Positions 1 through 7,133 of a stretch of 8,901 nt of DNA are shown here, one piece after another; positions within the stretch are counted from its first letter, which is position 1, and each line of letters starts with the position of its first letter. The position numbers and the translations under genes are program-made. This DNA comes from an uncultured Bacillota bacterium. GTDB lineage: Bacteria > Bacillota > Clostridia > Peptostreptococcales > Anaerovoracaceae. Where the stretch lies: the NCBI GenBank assembly GCA_946410475.1, contig CAMKAM010000054.1, forward strand, positions 1-8,901, in the 5' to 3' direction. Below the pieces are notes generated by a model. The model saw only the letters and a program-made list of their open reading frames with translations, had not been told where the DNA came from and made no database searches.

Positions 1-2
1 AT

Positions 3-71
3 AATCAAGCAGATTTCGTAAAAGATAATCCGTACGATATGAGTCCATCTGACTATCTATATTTCTCTTGA
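3..71 (+). CDS. Possible C-terminal end of an unidentified protein (partial)
   Basis: Frame 3 is open from the window edge for 22 codons and ends at TGA (69-71). The reading, rich in Asp, Tyr and Pro and ending in DYLYFS, looks protein-like. The fragment is far too short to assign to a family, and an open stretch of this length could arise by chance. If real, the gene converges on the yitT-type gene that ends at 187. I see no clear terminator between them, which weakens the call. Confidence 0.22.
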   Translation, partial: NQADFVKDNPYDMSPSDYLYFS

Positions 72-92
72 GTTCATCCGGCAGCAGGTCTA

Positions 93-149
93 AGCCTCAG
101 CCACATCCGTAGCCGCTCCCGGCACCAGCCTCAGCCACATACGCATCCG
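93..149. repeat. Imperfect direct repeat, two copies of about 23 bp
   Basis: AGCCTCAGCCACAT occurs at 93-106 and again at 127-140. In both copies it continues into a similar tail (CCGTAGCCG and ACGCATCCG), giving two units of about 23 bp at a 34-bp period. The repeat lies in the gap downstream of the minus-strand membrane-protein gene. On the minus strand short Gly/Ala-rich readings cross it, but none has a convincing ribosome binding site. Its function is unknown; it may be a decayed minisatellite. Confidence 0.5.
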
Positions 150-186
150 ATCCAGGCATCAGGTATACAACATTCGCTTACTCCAC

Positions 187-1173
187 CTATGCGGCATAGT
201 CCTTCGCCATGCTGAATCCCCTTCCGTGAACGCTCGTGGCGCGGGTCTTGATGACGAATGCTTCCGGATCGATCGAGTAGACGATCTTCTCCAGCTGGTA
301 AAGTTCTCTTGGCGCGATGACGCAGAGAAGTACTTCCGTCTCATTTCCCTCGAAGCCCGTCTGGCCGTGGATCATCGTCACACCGCGGTCGAGGTCTTCA
401 AGGATAGCGCGGCGCATCTCTTCAGTATGCTTCGTCACGATCTCGAACCTCGTTTTCGCTTCCCCTATCGACAGGATCTTGTCGAGCGTCAGAGTATAAA
501 CGATGATGAGCACGATCCCGTAAAGGCACGTCTCCTTCGGTGTGAAGAGCATCTGGCCCGCGAGTATCACGAAGTCGAATCCGTAAAGTCCGACAGATAC
601 GGGGACGCGGAGTTTTTTCTGCAGAATAAGCGGAGGGATATCCATTCCGCCCGTGCTCGCGCCAAGCCTTATGACCACCGCAAGTCCGAGCCCGATGAGA
701 AGCCCCGAGAACAGCGCTGCCAGCATCAGATCTTCCGTCAGGACCAGATCGCCAACAACTCTTTCGATGGTCCCGAGAAGGACAGGAAATGACAATGTGC
801 TTACTAAGGTCGTCATCGCGAACTTCCTGCCGAGGACAAGATAGCCGACTGCGAACATCACGACGTTGAACGCTCCGACAAAGGTCGATATAGGCAGACC
901 CGTGAAGTGCCTTACGATCAGCGCGATGCCCGTCGTGCCGCCCGTGATCAGCCCCGTCGGCAGTATGAACAGCACGATGCCCGTCGCGTAGATGGCGTTT
1001 CCAAGAATGATAAGCGCCGTTGTTTTCGCGATCTCAAGCAGCTTGAGCCGGCGGTTGTCTTGGTGCTTCGCGCACGCTTGTCCGCCGCCTTTGGCCCGAC
1101 TGCTGCCGCGGTCGTTTCCGTGACCTTTCACCAGGCCTTTCACATTTCCTCCGTTAATTACTTTCTCACCCAT
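187..1173 (-). CDS. YitT family membrane protein (DUF161 + DUF2179)
   Basis: The product is a 328-residue multipass membrane protein of the YitT family, whose transport or signalling role is not well defined. After a basic, hydrophilic stretch of about 48 residues come roughly six hydrophobic segments (about 51-72, 76-90, 98-114, 121-139, 148-170 and 194-229 as a pair). The family motif GASTGGMDI is at 171-179. The C-terminal soluble DUF2179 domain (about 236-325) contains GVTMIHGQTGFEG (264-276) and ends near TSVHGRGF (313-320). I chose ATG 1173 because GGAAAGGGG lies 9 nt upstream. The frame stays open upstream to a TTG at 1338, but that would add an unlikely low-complexity leader and has no ribosome binding site. 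Family members are usually about 280-290 residues, so the basic N-terminus is an extension. The gene has its own upstream promoter (1380-1408) and a terminator-like hairpin in the leader. The family call is firm; substrate and function are not. Confidence 0.9.
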   Translation of the reverse strand: MGEKVINGGNVKGLVKGHGNDRGSSRAKGGGQACAKHQDNRRLKLLEIAKTTALIILGNAIYATGIVLFILPTGLITGGTTGIALIVRHFTGLPISTFVGAFNVVMFAVGYLVLGRKFAMTTLVSTLSFPVLLGTIERVVGDLVLTEDLMLAALFSGLLIGLGLAVVIRLGASTGGMDIPPLILQKKLRVPVSVGLYGFDFVILAGQMLFTPKETCLYGIVLIIVYTLTLDKILSIGEAKTRFEIVTKHTEEMRRAILEDLDRGVTMIHGQTGFEGNETEVLLCVIAPRELYQLEKIVYSIDPEAFVIKTRATSVHGRGFSMAKDYAA

Positions 1174-1291
1174 TTTAACAATCCCCTTTCCGATTCTTTT
1201 CCCAGGCGTCCAGCGTCCGGCTGCGTTCATTCCCTGCGCCATCCAGCCATCTGCCGCCGGCCCATCCGCAGATCCGGGCGTCAAAACCCCG

Positions 1292-1330
1292 AAAAAAACA
1301 CGCCTGTCAGAGAATTTTCCCTCACAGACG
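1292..1330 (-). terminator. Terminator-like hairpin in the yitT leader (attenuator or luxR terminator)
   Basis: Read on the minus strand, CGTCTGT (1330-1324) pairs with ACAGGCG (1307-1301), with one T-G wobble. A further GAG/CTC pairing lies inside, and TG plus seven Ts (1298-1292) follow. This is a normal intrinsic-terminator shape. It sits about 40 nt after the predicted start of the yitT transcript and about 120 nt before the yitT start codon. It could attenuate yitT, or it could end the upstream luxR-type transcript. A small AAGC-GAAA-GCTT hairpin (1349-1338) lies just before it. Confidence 0.6.
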
Positions 1331-1379
1331 TGGATCAAAGCTTTCGCTTAATACTTTTTCTATTCAGTTACCGTCACAT

Positions 1380-1408
1380 ATCGTAAATCAGATTCAGGCG
1401 GATGTCAA
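1380..1408 (-). promoter_or_regulatory. Sigma70-type promoter for the YitT-family gene
   Basis: On the minus strand a perfect -35 box TTGACA (1408-1403) is followed after exactly 17 nt by TACGAT (1385-1380), 4 of 6 matches to the -10 consensus. The predicted transcript start is near 1373, giving a leader of about 200 nt before ATG 1173. The promoter lies in the gap between the luxR-type gene and the yitT-type gene, so the latter can be expressed alone. Confidence 0.6.
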
Positions 1409-1458
1409 GGGGTGAGGCCGCTTACCACGGGTCAGTCACGAGCTCCCGCCTCAAGGCG

Positions 1459-2850
1459 TCAGCCTAGGTGGTGAGTAGTTGACTTGCTGTTGAATAAGGA
1501 GATAAGGCCGGAGCGGTTCGCGCATCCGGTTTTTTTTAACAGATTGCGGATGTGGAACTTGACGGTGTTCTCCGAAATGAAGAGCTTTGCCGCGATGTCC
1601 TTGTTCGAGCTTCCTTCGACGATCATCTCCAGCATCTGTGTTTCCCTGGAAGACAGACCGTATGTCTCCGCAAATGCAAGCGAACGGTCGCGAAGGGTCG
1701 CTGCCGGCTGCATATAGAGCGACCTGTACAGATAGAAGAACAGGAAGATGCAGATGACGAAGGCTGCGGCGATGACCGCAGTGAGGAGGGCGGGCCTTCC
1801 GGAAAGCCTGATCCCGATGAAGGCGCCCGCGGCGTCGCCGAGCCGTCCGAACATGAGGCCGCAGCAGGCGAACTTCAGGACACCGAACCTTTCGGAAAGG
1901 TCGACATAGAGGATGACGCGGTATACCGCGTAGAATCCGAAGAAGATATATCCCAGTACGCGAAGCAGATCGGCCGCTCCGATGCTGCCCGCTGCAGTAA
2001 GCGAAAAGAACGGGAAGCAGAGCGCCGCCACGCACAGAGCCGCGCCGACCGAACGTCTTTTGTCGCTGATGAGGCCGGCTGCCACCAGACCGACGGCGTA
2101 GAAGGCGCGCGAAAGCTCGAGGCTGATGGCGCTCGATTCAGCGCTCGCGATCGGGAAGAACGCGCCTGCGCTGCTTACCAGACTGAGAAGGATAACGACA
2201 GGGGCAGCGACGGTCAGAAGGCGCCGCTGTTTGTCTGTGCCTGTTGTTTCTGTGTTTCCGTATGCTGCGGGCTGCGTTTCGCTGTGGCTTACTATCGAAC
2301 GGTAAACGGCTATCATCGCAGCTGTGAACACCGCGTAGATCGCATAAACGTACGGCTGGGCCAGGAACGTTCCGCCTGCCGGAAGAGACAGGAGGAAGGA
2401 CAGGATGCTTCCCGCTCCGTAACCTGCGCCGAATGTCAGGGCGGTGTGCTTCGGGTCCGCGTAAGCCGCCAGAGCGATCAGGTAGCAGGAAGCCACCAGA
2501 CCGATCATGAAGTTCATCCCGTATCCGAAAATCAGAGTGACAGGACCTGAAGGAGCGAATCCGGAAAGACCGAGGAGGGCGAGCCATCCGCAAGCGAACA
2601 GGGTGAAGGAGTGGAGGCGGATGCTTACTGAGCCATCATCATCCAGACTGAAATCTCTCGACGCCATCAAGGAGCCCGCGAACAGGCCGGCCGCCTGCAG
2701 CGGATAGCCGATCACCTGAGTCAGGATATCGACCTGGCTGGCAGCATAAAACTCCCTGAGATGGTACACCCAGGTCAGGAAACCGCTCCCTGTGGTCAGA
2801 AAAGCGAGGGCTATGAGCAGGCATGTCTTTGCCGCTGTATATGAATTCAT
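1459..2850 (-). CDS. LuxR-family transcriptional regulator with 12-helix MFS-like membrane domain
   Basis: The product is 463 residues from the chosen start. Residues about 5-385 form roughly twelve hydrophobic segments arranged like a major-facilitator transporter. The C-terminal part (about 399-455) is a LuxR/GerE helix-turn-helix with LSSRETQMLEMIVEG, IAAKLFISENTVKFHIRNLLKKTG and the usual spacing. It is therefore a one-component membrane regulator: a transporter-like sensor in the membrane with the DNA-binding domain in the cytoplasm. Such fusions are numerous in Coriobacteriia and some Clostridia, and the ligands are mostly unknown. I chose ATG 2850 because the predicted promoter (2870-2898) starts transcription near 2863 and GGAAG lies 5 nt before the ATG. 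ATG 2862 would be nearly leaderless, and the GTG at 2901 lies upstream of the predicted transcript. The gene is divergent from the secreted protein at 2983, and a perfect palindrome lies between them, so self-regulation and control of that neighbour are plausible. Confidence 0.9.
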   Translation of the reverse strand: MNSYTAAKTCLLIALAFLTTGSGFLTWVYHLREFYAASQVDILTQVIGYPLQAAGLFAGSLMASRDFSLDDDGSVSIRLHSFTLFACGWLALLGLSGFAPSGPVTLIFGYGMNFMIGLVASCYLIALAAYADPKHTALTFGAGYGAGSILSFLLSLPAGGTFLAQPYVYAIYAVFTAAMIAVYRSIVSHSETQPAAYGNTETTGTDKQRRLLTVAAPVVILLSLVSSAGAFFPIASAESSAISLELSRAFYAVGLVAAGLISDKRRSVGAALCVAALCFPFFSLTAAGSIGAADLLRVLGYIFFGFYAVYRVILYVDLSERFGVLKFACCGLMFGRLGDAAGAFIGIRLSGRPALLTAVIAAAFVICIFLFFYLYRSLYMQPAATLRDRSLAFAETYGLSSRETQMLEMIVEGSSNKDIAAKLFISENTVKFHIRNLLKKTGCANRSGLISLFNSKSTTHHLG

Positions 2851-2869
2851 TTTTTCTTCCATTATGCAG

Positions 2870-2898
2870 ATGATACCCCAGAAACGGGAGTATTTCAA
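2870..2898 (-). promoter_or_regulatory. Promoter of the membrane LuxR-type regulator
   Basis: On the minus strand TTGAAA (2898-2893; 5 of 6) is separated by 17 nt from TATCAT (2875-2870; 5 of 6). The predicted start is near 2863, so the first usable start codons are ATG 2862 and ATG 2850. A GGGGTA half-site (2879-2874, minus strand) overlaps the upstream edge of the -10 box and matches the arms of the palindrome at 2903-2920. A protein that binds the palindrome could also contact this site. Confidence 0.7.
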
Positions 2899-2902
2899 CA
2901 CA

Positions 2903-2920
2903 GGGGTAGGTACCTACCCC
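2903..2920. promoter_or_regulatory. Perfect 18-bp palindrome, candidate operator
   Basis: GGGGTAGGTACCTACCCC reads identically on both strands. It lies between the divergent luxR-type and secreted-protein genes, five bases upstream of the regulator's -35 box and 62 nt upstream of the secreted protein's start codon. Dimeric LuxR-type helix-turn-helix proteins bind palindromes of about this size, so the adjacent regulator is the natural candidate. An extra half-site TACCCC lies at 2874-2879. Which protein binds it is inferred, not shown. Confidence 0.65.
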
Positions 2921-2982
2921 AAAACAATCCTACATATTTCCCGCCTTTGATTGTACGATTGTGTCAACAGGAGGGATCTGAT

Positions 2983-4368
2983 ATGACAAAGATAATGAAG
3001 AAAGCAGTATTGAAGAGCGCAGCGGCAGCTCTTGCCATCCTGATGGCGCTTACTTTCGTGCCGCTGACAGGTGCAGGATATGCGCAGGCGGACGATGACT
3101 GGAGCAGCATGCCGGCGAGTGTCGAGTTCAAAGCGGTGACTGACAGCAGCGGAGTTTTGACCGACGCGGTCGCGAGCTGGGATCCGGTCGAGGGAGCTGA
3201 CGGATATATGTACCGTATCTACGATGTCGACATGGATATGAACTGGAACAACTGGAAGGAGGCTCAGGCTCCGAAATCTGACGGAGGCAAACTGCAGATA
3301 AGTGTTTTTGATGACATCAAGACTTCGGGTGAGACATATGCCGTAGAGGTGTATGCGTATAAGGATGATCCCGATGATTGGTGGGAGTCCACAAGGTCGA
3401 ATTCCGTCAAGGTCGCCATCCTCAGAGTGGAGACCGACGAGACAGGCATGAATGCTATCGAATTGTGCGTGCTGCCGGGATCGAAAACAGGCGAGTGCGT
3501 AAGGGATCATTTCATTTCCACACTGCACAAAGACGGCGATGATTATTTCAACAATGCAGAGAAGGAGAAGAAGCTCATAGGAGTGGTACCGGGAAGCGCC
3601 GGCGAGTACTCTTCACTTGAGGAACTGAGACAGAATGCAGTCTTCCTGCCGCCGGATACGGTGTCTGACGCCCGGATAACGGATGAGACCTATCTCTCAG
3701 CGGTCTGGGACAGCGACCTTTGCCCGGCTACGAACGATCTGCACGTATGGAAGCAGGTCACCGAAAAAGCGACGTTCGGTAAAAACGGAGACATGCACGG
3801 AAAATGTGAAAACTGCGGGGCCGTCCAGGGCGGATGGATATTCGTAAAGCTTACCGGAGCCACTCTGAGTCCCACGACATATACATATGACGGAAAGGCG
3901 AAGACTCCTGCTGTTACGGTGATGAGCGTGGATGGTCCTCTTGCAAAAAAACAGTACAAGGTGACCTACAAGAACAACACGAACGCGGGCAAGGCATCGG
4001 CGACGGTCCAGATGACAAGCGACTTTTACTATGGGACGAAAACGCTGTATTTCACGATCAACAAGGCCAACAACCCGATGACGGTCAAGGGGAAAACGGC
4101 TATAGTAAAAAGAGCCAAAGTCAAGAAAAAGAACCAGACACTGAAGGTCGCTAAGGTCCTTAAGATCAGCAAGAAGCAGGGGACTCTGACCTTCAAGAAA
4201 GTCAAGGGAAGCAAGAAGATAACGATCGCGAAGAAGACCGGAAAGGTCAAAGTGTTGAAGGGGACCAAAAAAGGAACCTACAAGGTCACGGTACAAGTCA
4301 AAGCCGCCGGTAATTCGAATTACAAGGCTCTGACGAAGAAGGTGACGTTCAGGGTGAAAGTGAAATAG
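2983..4368 (+). CDS. Secreted multidomain protein: Fn3-like, MBG/YDG-like and Lys-rich C-terminal domain
   Basis: This is a 461-residue exported protein of unknown function. A signal peptide (residues 1-36; basic start, hydrophobic core, probable cleavage AQA|DDDW) is followed by several regions. About 44-147 is a fibronectin-III-like domain (SWDPVEGADGYMYRIY, then YAVEVYAY). About 150-250 is an unassigned segment. HVW at 254-256 with CENC at 275-278 forms the His/Cys motif seen between repeats in clostridial surface proteins. About 288-362 is an MBG/YDG-like Ig-fold domain (LSPTTYTYDGKAKTPAVTV). The last 101 residues contain 32 Lys and no Asp or Glu, ending NSNYKALTKKVTFRVKVK. No LPXTG sorting signal or membrane anchor is seen. 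The basic tail may hold the protein on the cell wall by charge, which is inference. AGGAGGG (2969-2975) lies 7 nt before ATG 2983 and fixes the start; an in-frame upstream start at 2947 lacks such a site. The gene is divergent from the LuxR-type regulator across a 132-bp gap with a palindrome. Confidence 0.88.
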   Translation: MTKIMKKAVLKSAAAALAILMALTFVPLTGAGYAQADDDWSSMPASVEFKAVTDSSGVLTDAVASWDPVEGADGYMYRIYDVDMDMNWNNWKEAQAPKSDGGKLQISVFDDIKTSGETYAVEVYAYKDDPDDWWESTRSNSVKVAILRVETDETGMNAIELCVLPGSKTGECVRDHFISTLHKDGDDYFNNAEKEKKLIGVVPGSAGEYSSLEELRQNAVFLPPDTVSDARITDETYLSAVWDSDLCPATNDLHVWKQVTEKATFGKNGDMHGKCENCGAVQGGWIFVKLTGATLSPTTYTYDGKAKTPAVTVMSVDGPLAKKQYKVTYKNNTNAGKASATVQMTSDFYYGTKTLYFTINKANNPMTVKGKTAIVKRAKVKKKNQTLKVAKVLKISKKQGTLTFKKVKGSKKITIAKKTGKVKVLKGTKKGTYKVTVQVKAAGNSNYKALTKKVTFRVKVK

Positions 4369-4393
4369 CTGATGTTATGCAGGGATAGATCGT

Positions 4394-4425
4394 AAAAAGG
4401 ACCGCGGCCGATAGGCTGCGGTCCT
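4394..4425 (-). terminator. Intrinsic terminator of argGH, possibly bidirectional
   Basis: An 11-bp stem (4399-4409 with 4414-4424, one G-T wobble) closes a GATA loop, with an extra A-T pair at 4398/4425. On the minus strand it is followed by five Ts (4398-4394) and starts 12 nt after the argH stop codon. On the plus strand it lies 30 nt after the stop of the secreted-protein gene, but its T tract is broken there (TGATTATCTATTT). It clearly fits argGH best and may also stop the convergent transcript. Confidence 0.85.
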
Positions 4426-4435
4426 GATTATCTAT

Positions 4436-5794
4436 TTACTTCGTCTTTTCCAGCTGCTCTGCGACTCTCGCGAACGACGTTCCGCCTTCGGATACCTTCG
4501 CGTTGATGCACGCTTCAACGCTGATTTTGTCGTATATATCCTCTTCGAATCTATCGGAGAATTCTTTGAGTTCGTCTATCGACAGATCTTCGATCGCGCA
4601 TCCGTTTTCAATGCAGTGGAGCACGAGGCGCCCGATGATCTCGTGGCACTCGCGGAACGGCAGTCCCTTGCCGACGAGGTAGTCGGCGCAGTCCGTCGCG
4701 TTCATGTAGCCGTATTTGGCTGCTTCCGCCATACCGGCTTCCTTGACCTGCATCGTCGCTATCATCTCAGTGAAGACCGACAGCGAATCTTTCAGCGTAT
4801 CCGACGCGTCGAACACCGGAGGCTTGTCCTCCTGCATGTCCTTGTTGTAGGCGAGCGGCAGTCCCTTCATGATCGTGAACAGGCTCATCATATCGCCGTA
4901 GACACGGCCTGTCTTTCCGCGGATCAGCTCCGCCATATCCGGGTTCTTCTTCTGCGGCATGATGCTCGATCCAGTCGCATAGGCATCGTCCATCTCGATG
5001 AACGAGAACTCCTTCGAGCTCCAGAGGATCAGCTCTTCGCAGAACCTCGAAAGGTGCATCATCGCTATCGATACGCAGCTGAGGAATTCAAGGGCGAAGT
5101 CACGGTCGGATACCGAGTCCATGCCGTTGACTGTGACGCCTGCGAAACCGAGCTCTTTTGCTGTGAGCTGCCTGTCCGTGTTATATGACGTTCCCGCGAG
5201 GGCTCCGGCGCCGAGAGGGCACTCGTCCGCTCTTGCGAGGCAGTCTGCGAAACGCGACTTGTCGCGGCTGAACATCTGGTGGTAAGCCATCAGGTGATAA
5301 GCCAGTGTCACAGGCTGCGCTCTCTGCAGATGTGTGTATCCGGGCATCACCGTCTTCTGGTTCTTTTCAGCCAGATCGTGGATGGTGCCGATGAGGTTTT
5401 CGAGCAGTCCGTCGATCTCTTCGATCTCGCCCTTGACGAAAAGTTTGAAATCGACAGCGACCTGGTCGTTCCTGCTTCTTGCAGTATGGAGCCTCTTACC
5501 GGCATCGCCGATCTTCTCGGTGAGGAGCTTTTCGATATTCATGTGGATATCTTCACTCGCGATGTCGAATTCGACTTTCCCGGCTTCGATGTCGTCCTTT
5601 ATCTCAAGAAGAGCGGAGCGGATGGACTCCGCTTCTTCCTGAGTGAGTATTCCCTGCTGCGCGAGCATCTTCGCATGAGCCATGCTGCCCGCTATATCTT
5701 CTTTGTAGAGTCGTTTGTCGAAGGTGATACTTGCCCCGAATTCGTCTGTCGACTTACTCGCTGACTTTGTAAACCTTCCTTTCCACAGCTTCAT
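4436..5794 (-). CDS. argH: Argininosuccinate lyase
   Basis: ArgH splits argininosuccinate into arginine and fumarate, the last step of arginine synthesis, as a cytoplasmic homotetramer of the fumarase/aspartase superfamily. At 452 residues it has the usual length. The conserved blocks are present in order: MKLWKGRF at the N-terminus, HTARSRNDQVAVD (103-115), GYTHLQRAQP (152-161, with the catalytic-region Thr-His), and the flexible signature loop GSSIMPQKKNPD (275-286) that carries the catalytic serine. The start ATG at 5794 is fixed by AAGGAG six nt upstream. That site lies inside argG, whose coding sequence overlaps argH by 41 nt in another frame, so the two are probably translationally coupled. 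A strong terminator follows 12 nt after the stop. No key residue appears to be missing. Confidence 0.98.
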   Translation of the reverse strand: MKLWKGRFTKSASKSTDEFGASITFDKRLYKEDIAGSMAHAKMLAQQGILTQEEAESIRSALLEIKDDIEAGKVEFDIASEDIHMNIEKLLTEKIGDAGKRLHTARSRNDQVAVDFKLFVKGEIEEIDGLLENLIGTIHDLAEKNQKTVMPGYTHLQRAQPVTLAYHLMAYHQMFSRDKSRFADCLARADECPLGAGALAGTSYNTDRQLTAKELGFAGVTVNGMDSVSDRDFALEFLSCVSIAMMHLSRFCEELILWSSKEFSFIEMDDAYATGSSIMPQKKNPDMAELIRGKTGRVYGDMMSLFTIMKGLPLAYNKDMQEDKPPVFDASDTLKDSLSVFTEMIATMQVKEAGMAEAAKYGYMNATDCADYLVGKGLPFRECHEIIGRLVLHCIENGCAIEDLSIDELKEFSDRFEEDIYDKISVEACINAKVSEGGTSFARVAEQLEKTK

Positions 5795-7013
5795 TCTTGT
5801 CTCCTTCTTTCTTCAGCTTGAGCATAGCGCGGATCTTCAGCGGCAGCGACCACAGTGTGATGAATCCCTGAGCGTCTGCCTGGTTGTATACTTCGTCTTC
5901 GCCGAATGTAGCGAACTCTTCACTGAAGAGCGAGTTCTCGGATTTGCTTCCTGCGCATACGACGCTGCCCTTGTAGAGCTTCATCCTTACTGTGCCGGAA
6001 ACTTCTTCCTGTGTGGAGTCTACGAATGCCATCAGGGCCTTCATCAGCGGTGTGAACCAGAGTCCGTCGTAGCAGAGCTCTGCGAACCTCTGAGCTACAG
6101 TCTGCTTGAAGTGCATCGTGTTGCGGTCGAGGATCAGCTTTTCGAGTGCGTCATGAGCTGCGTAGAGGATCGTGCCTCCCGGTGTCTCGTAAACGCCGCG
6201 GGACTTCATGCCGACCAGACGGTTCTCGATGATGTCGATCGTGCCGACGCCGTTTCTTGAGCCGAGCTCGTTCAGCTTTTTGAGGAGCTGGATGGGTCCG
6301 AGGTTCTCACCGTCGATAGCTACCGGAATGCCTTTTTCGAATGTGATCTCAACGTATTCCGGTTTGTCCGGAGCCTGCTCCGGTGTTACGGACAGAACGT
6401 GGATGTCATCGAGGTGCTCGTTCCACGGATCTTCCAGGTTTCCGCCTTCGTGGCTGATGTGCCATATGTTCTCATCGCGGCTGTAGATCTTCTCTACTGT
6501 CTGCGCGATAGGTACGTTCTTGCTCTTTGAATATTCGATGAGGTCTTCACGGCTCTTGAACTTCCAGTTGTCCTGCCTCCACGGAGCGAATGTCTCGATG
6601 GAAGGATCCAGAGCGTTGATCGTGCACTCGAATCTTACCTGGTCATTTCCTTTTCCTGTGCAGCCGTGTACGATGACCTGTGCGCCTTCGTCCTGAGCTA
6701 CTTCGACCAGCTTCTTAGCCATAAGCGGTCTTGCCATCGATGTTCCGAGGAGATAGTCCTCATAGATAGCGCCGGCCTTTACTGTCGGCCAGATGTAGTC
6801 TGTGATGAACTCTTCCTGGATGTCGAGTACCATCGACTTCGTAGCGCCGGACTTGAGCGCCTTGTCCTTGATGAAGTCGAAGTCTTCGTTCTGACCTGCG
6901 TTGCAGCATACAGCGATGACCTCTGCGTCATACTCATCCTTGAGCCAGGGGATTACGGCTGAAGTGTCCAGACCGCCCGAGTAAGCCAATACGACCTTTT
7001 GATTCTTTTCCAT
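5754..7013 (-). CDS. argG: Argininosuccinate synthase
   Basis: ArgG joins citrulline and aspartate using ATP to make argininosuccinate, feeding directly into ArgH. The 419-residue protein has the full family layout. The N-terminal ATP-binding PP-motif SGGLDTS is at 12-18, with NAGQNEDF close behind. TSMARPL is at 91-97, the citrulline/aspartate-site block GCTGKGNDQVRFE at 117-129, and SHEGGNLEDPW at 187-197. RNGVGTIDIIENRLVGMKSRG (253-273) and the C-terminal oligomerisation region follow. Start ATG 7013 has GGAGG seven nt upstream. The last dozen codons overlap the argH start by 41 nt, and the Lys/Glu/Gly codons near the end encode the argH ribosome binding site. A promoter lies at 7158-7185 and a candidate ArgR operator at 7134-7147, so repression by arginine is likely. 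Confidence 0.98.
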   Translation of the reverse strand: MEKNQKVVLAYSGGLDTSAVIPWLKDEYDAEVIAVCCNAGQNEDFDFIKDKALKSGATKSMVLDIQEEFITDYIWPTVKAGAIYEDYLLGTSMARPLMAKKLVEVAQDEGAQVIVHGCTGKGNDQVRFECTINALDPSIETFAPWRQDNWKFKSREDLIEYSKSKNVPIAQTVEKIYSRDENIWHISHEGGNLEDPWNEHLDDIHVLSVTPEQAPDKPEYVEITFEKGIPVAIDGENLGPIQLLKKLNELGSRNGVGTIDIIENRLVGMKSRGVYETPGGTILYAAHDALEKLILDRNTMHFKQTVAQRFAELCYDGLWFTPLMKALMAFVDSTQEEVSGTVRMKLYKGSVVCAGSKSENSLFSEEFATFGEDEVYNQADAQGFITLWSLPLKIRAMLKLKKEGDKNEAVERKVYKVSE

Positions 7014-7069
7014 TTGTTTACCTCCGATAGATTCTTATTCTATGATCTGCTTTATGCTTTTTGTGACCC

Positions 7070-7105
7070 GGTATGTATCGGTGCGATCATCGATACACCT
7101 TTTTT
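7070..7105. promoter_or_regulatory. Hairpin in the argG leader
   Basis: GTATCG (7075-7080) pairs with CGATAC (7091-7096) around a 10-nt loop. Outer GGT/ACC pairs extend the stem with a two-base bulge. On the plus strand six Ts (7100-7105) follow, so it resembles a terminator for transcription running toward the plus-strand gene at 7382. On the minus strand it forms a structured element in the roughly 137-nt argG leader, without a T tract. It could be a block to antisense transcription or a leader fold; nothing in the sequence decides between them. Confidence 0.35.
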
Positions 7106-7133
7106 ATATGTGCATATCGGGTGAATAGTCATG

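Noticed and set aside
155..186. Minute minus-strand frame after the YitT-family stop
   Set aside because: It has GGAG upstream of an ATG, but the frame is only four codons long and nothing supports translation.
226..1386. Plus-strand frames across the YitT-family gene
   Set aside because: Highly charged, low-likelihood translations opposite a well-supported membrane protein gene.
2851..2901. GTG 2901 as the start of the LuxR-type regulator
   Set aside because: It lies upstream of the predicted transcript start (about 2863), overlaps the promoter and lacks a ribosome binding site.
4616..5764. Long plus-strand reading frames across argH
   Set aside because: They are antisense shadows of a clearly conserved enzyme gene, with no ribosome binding sites and no recognisable domains.
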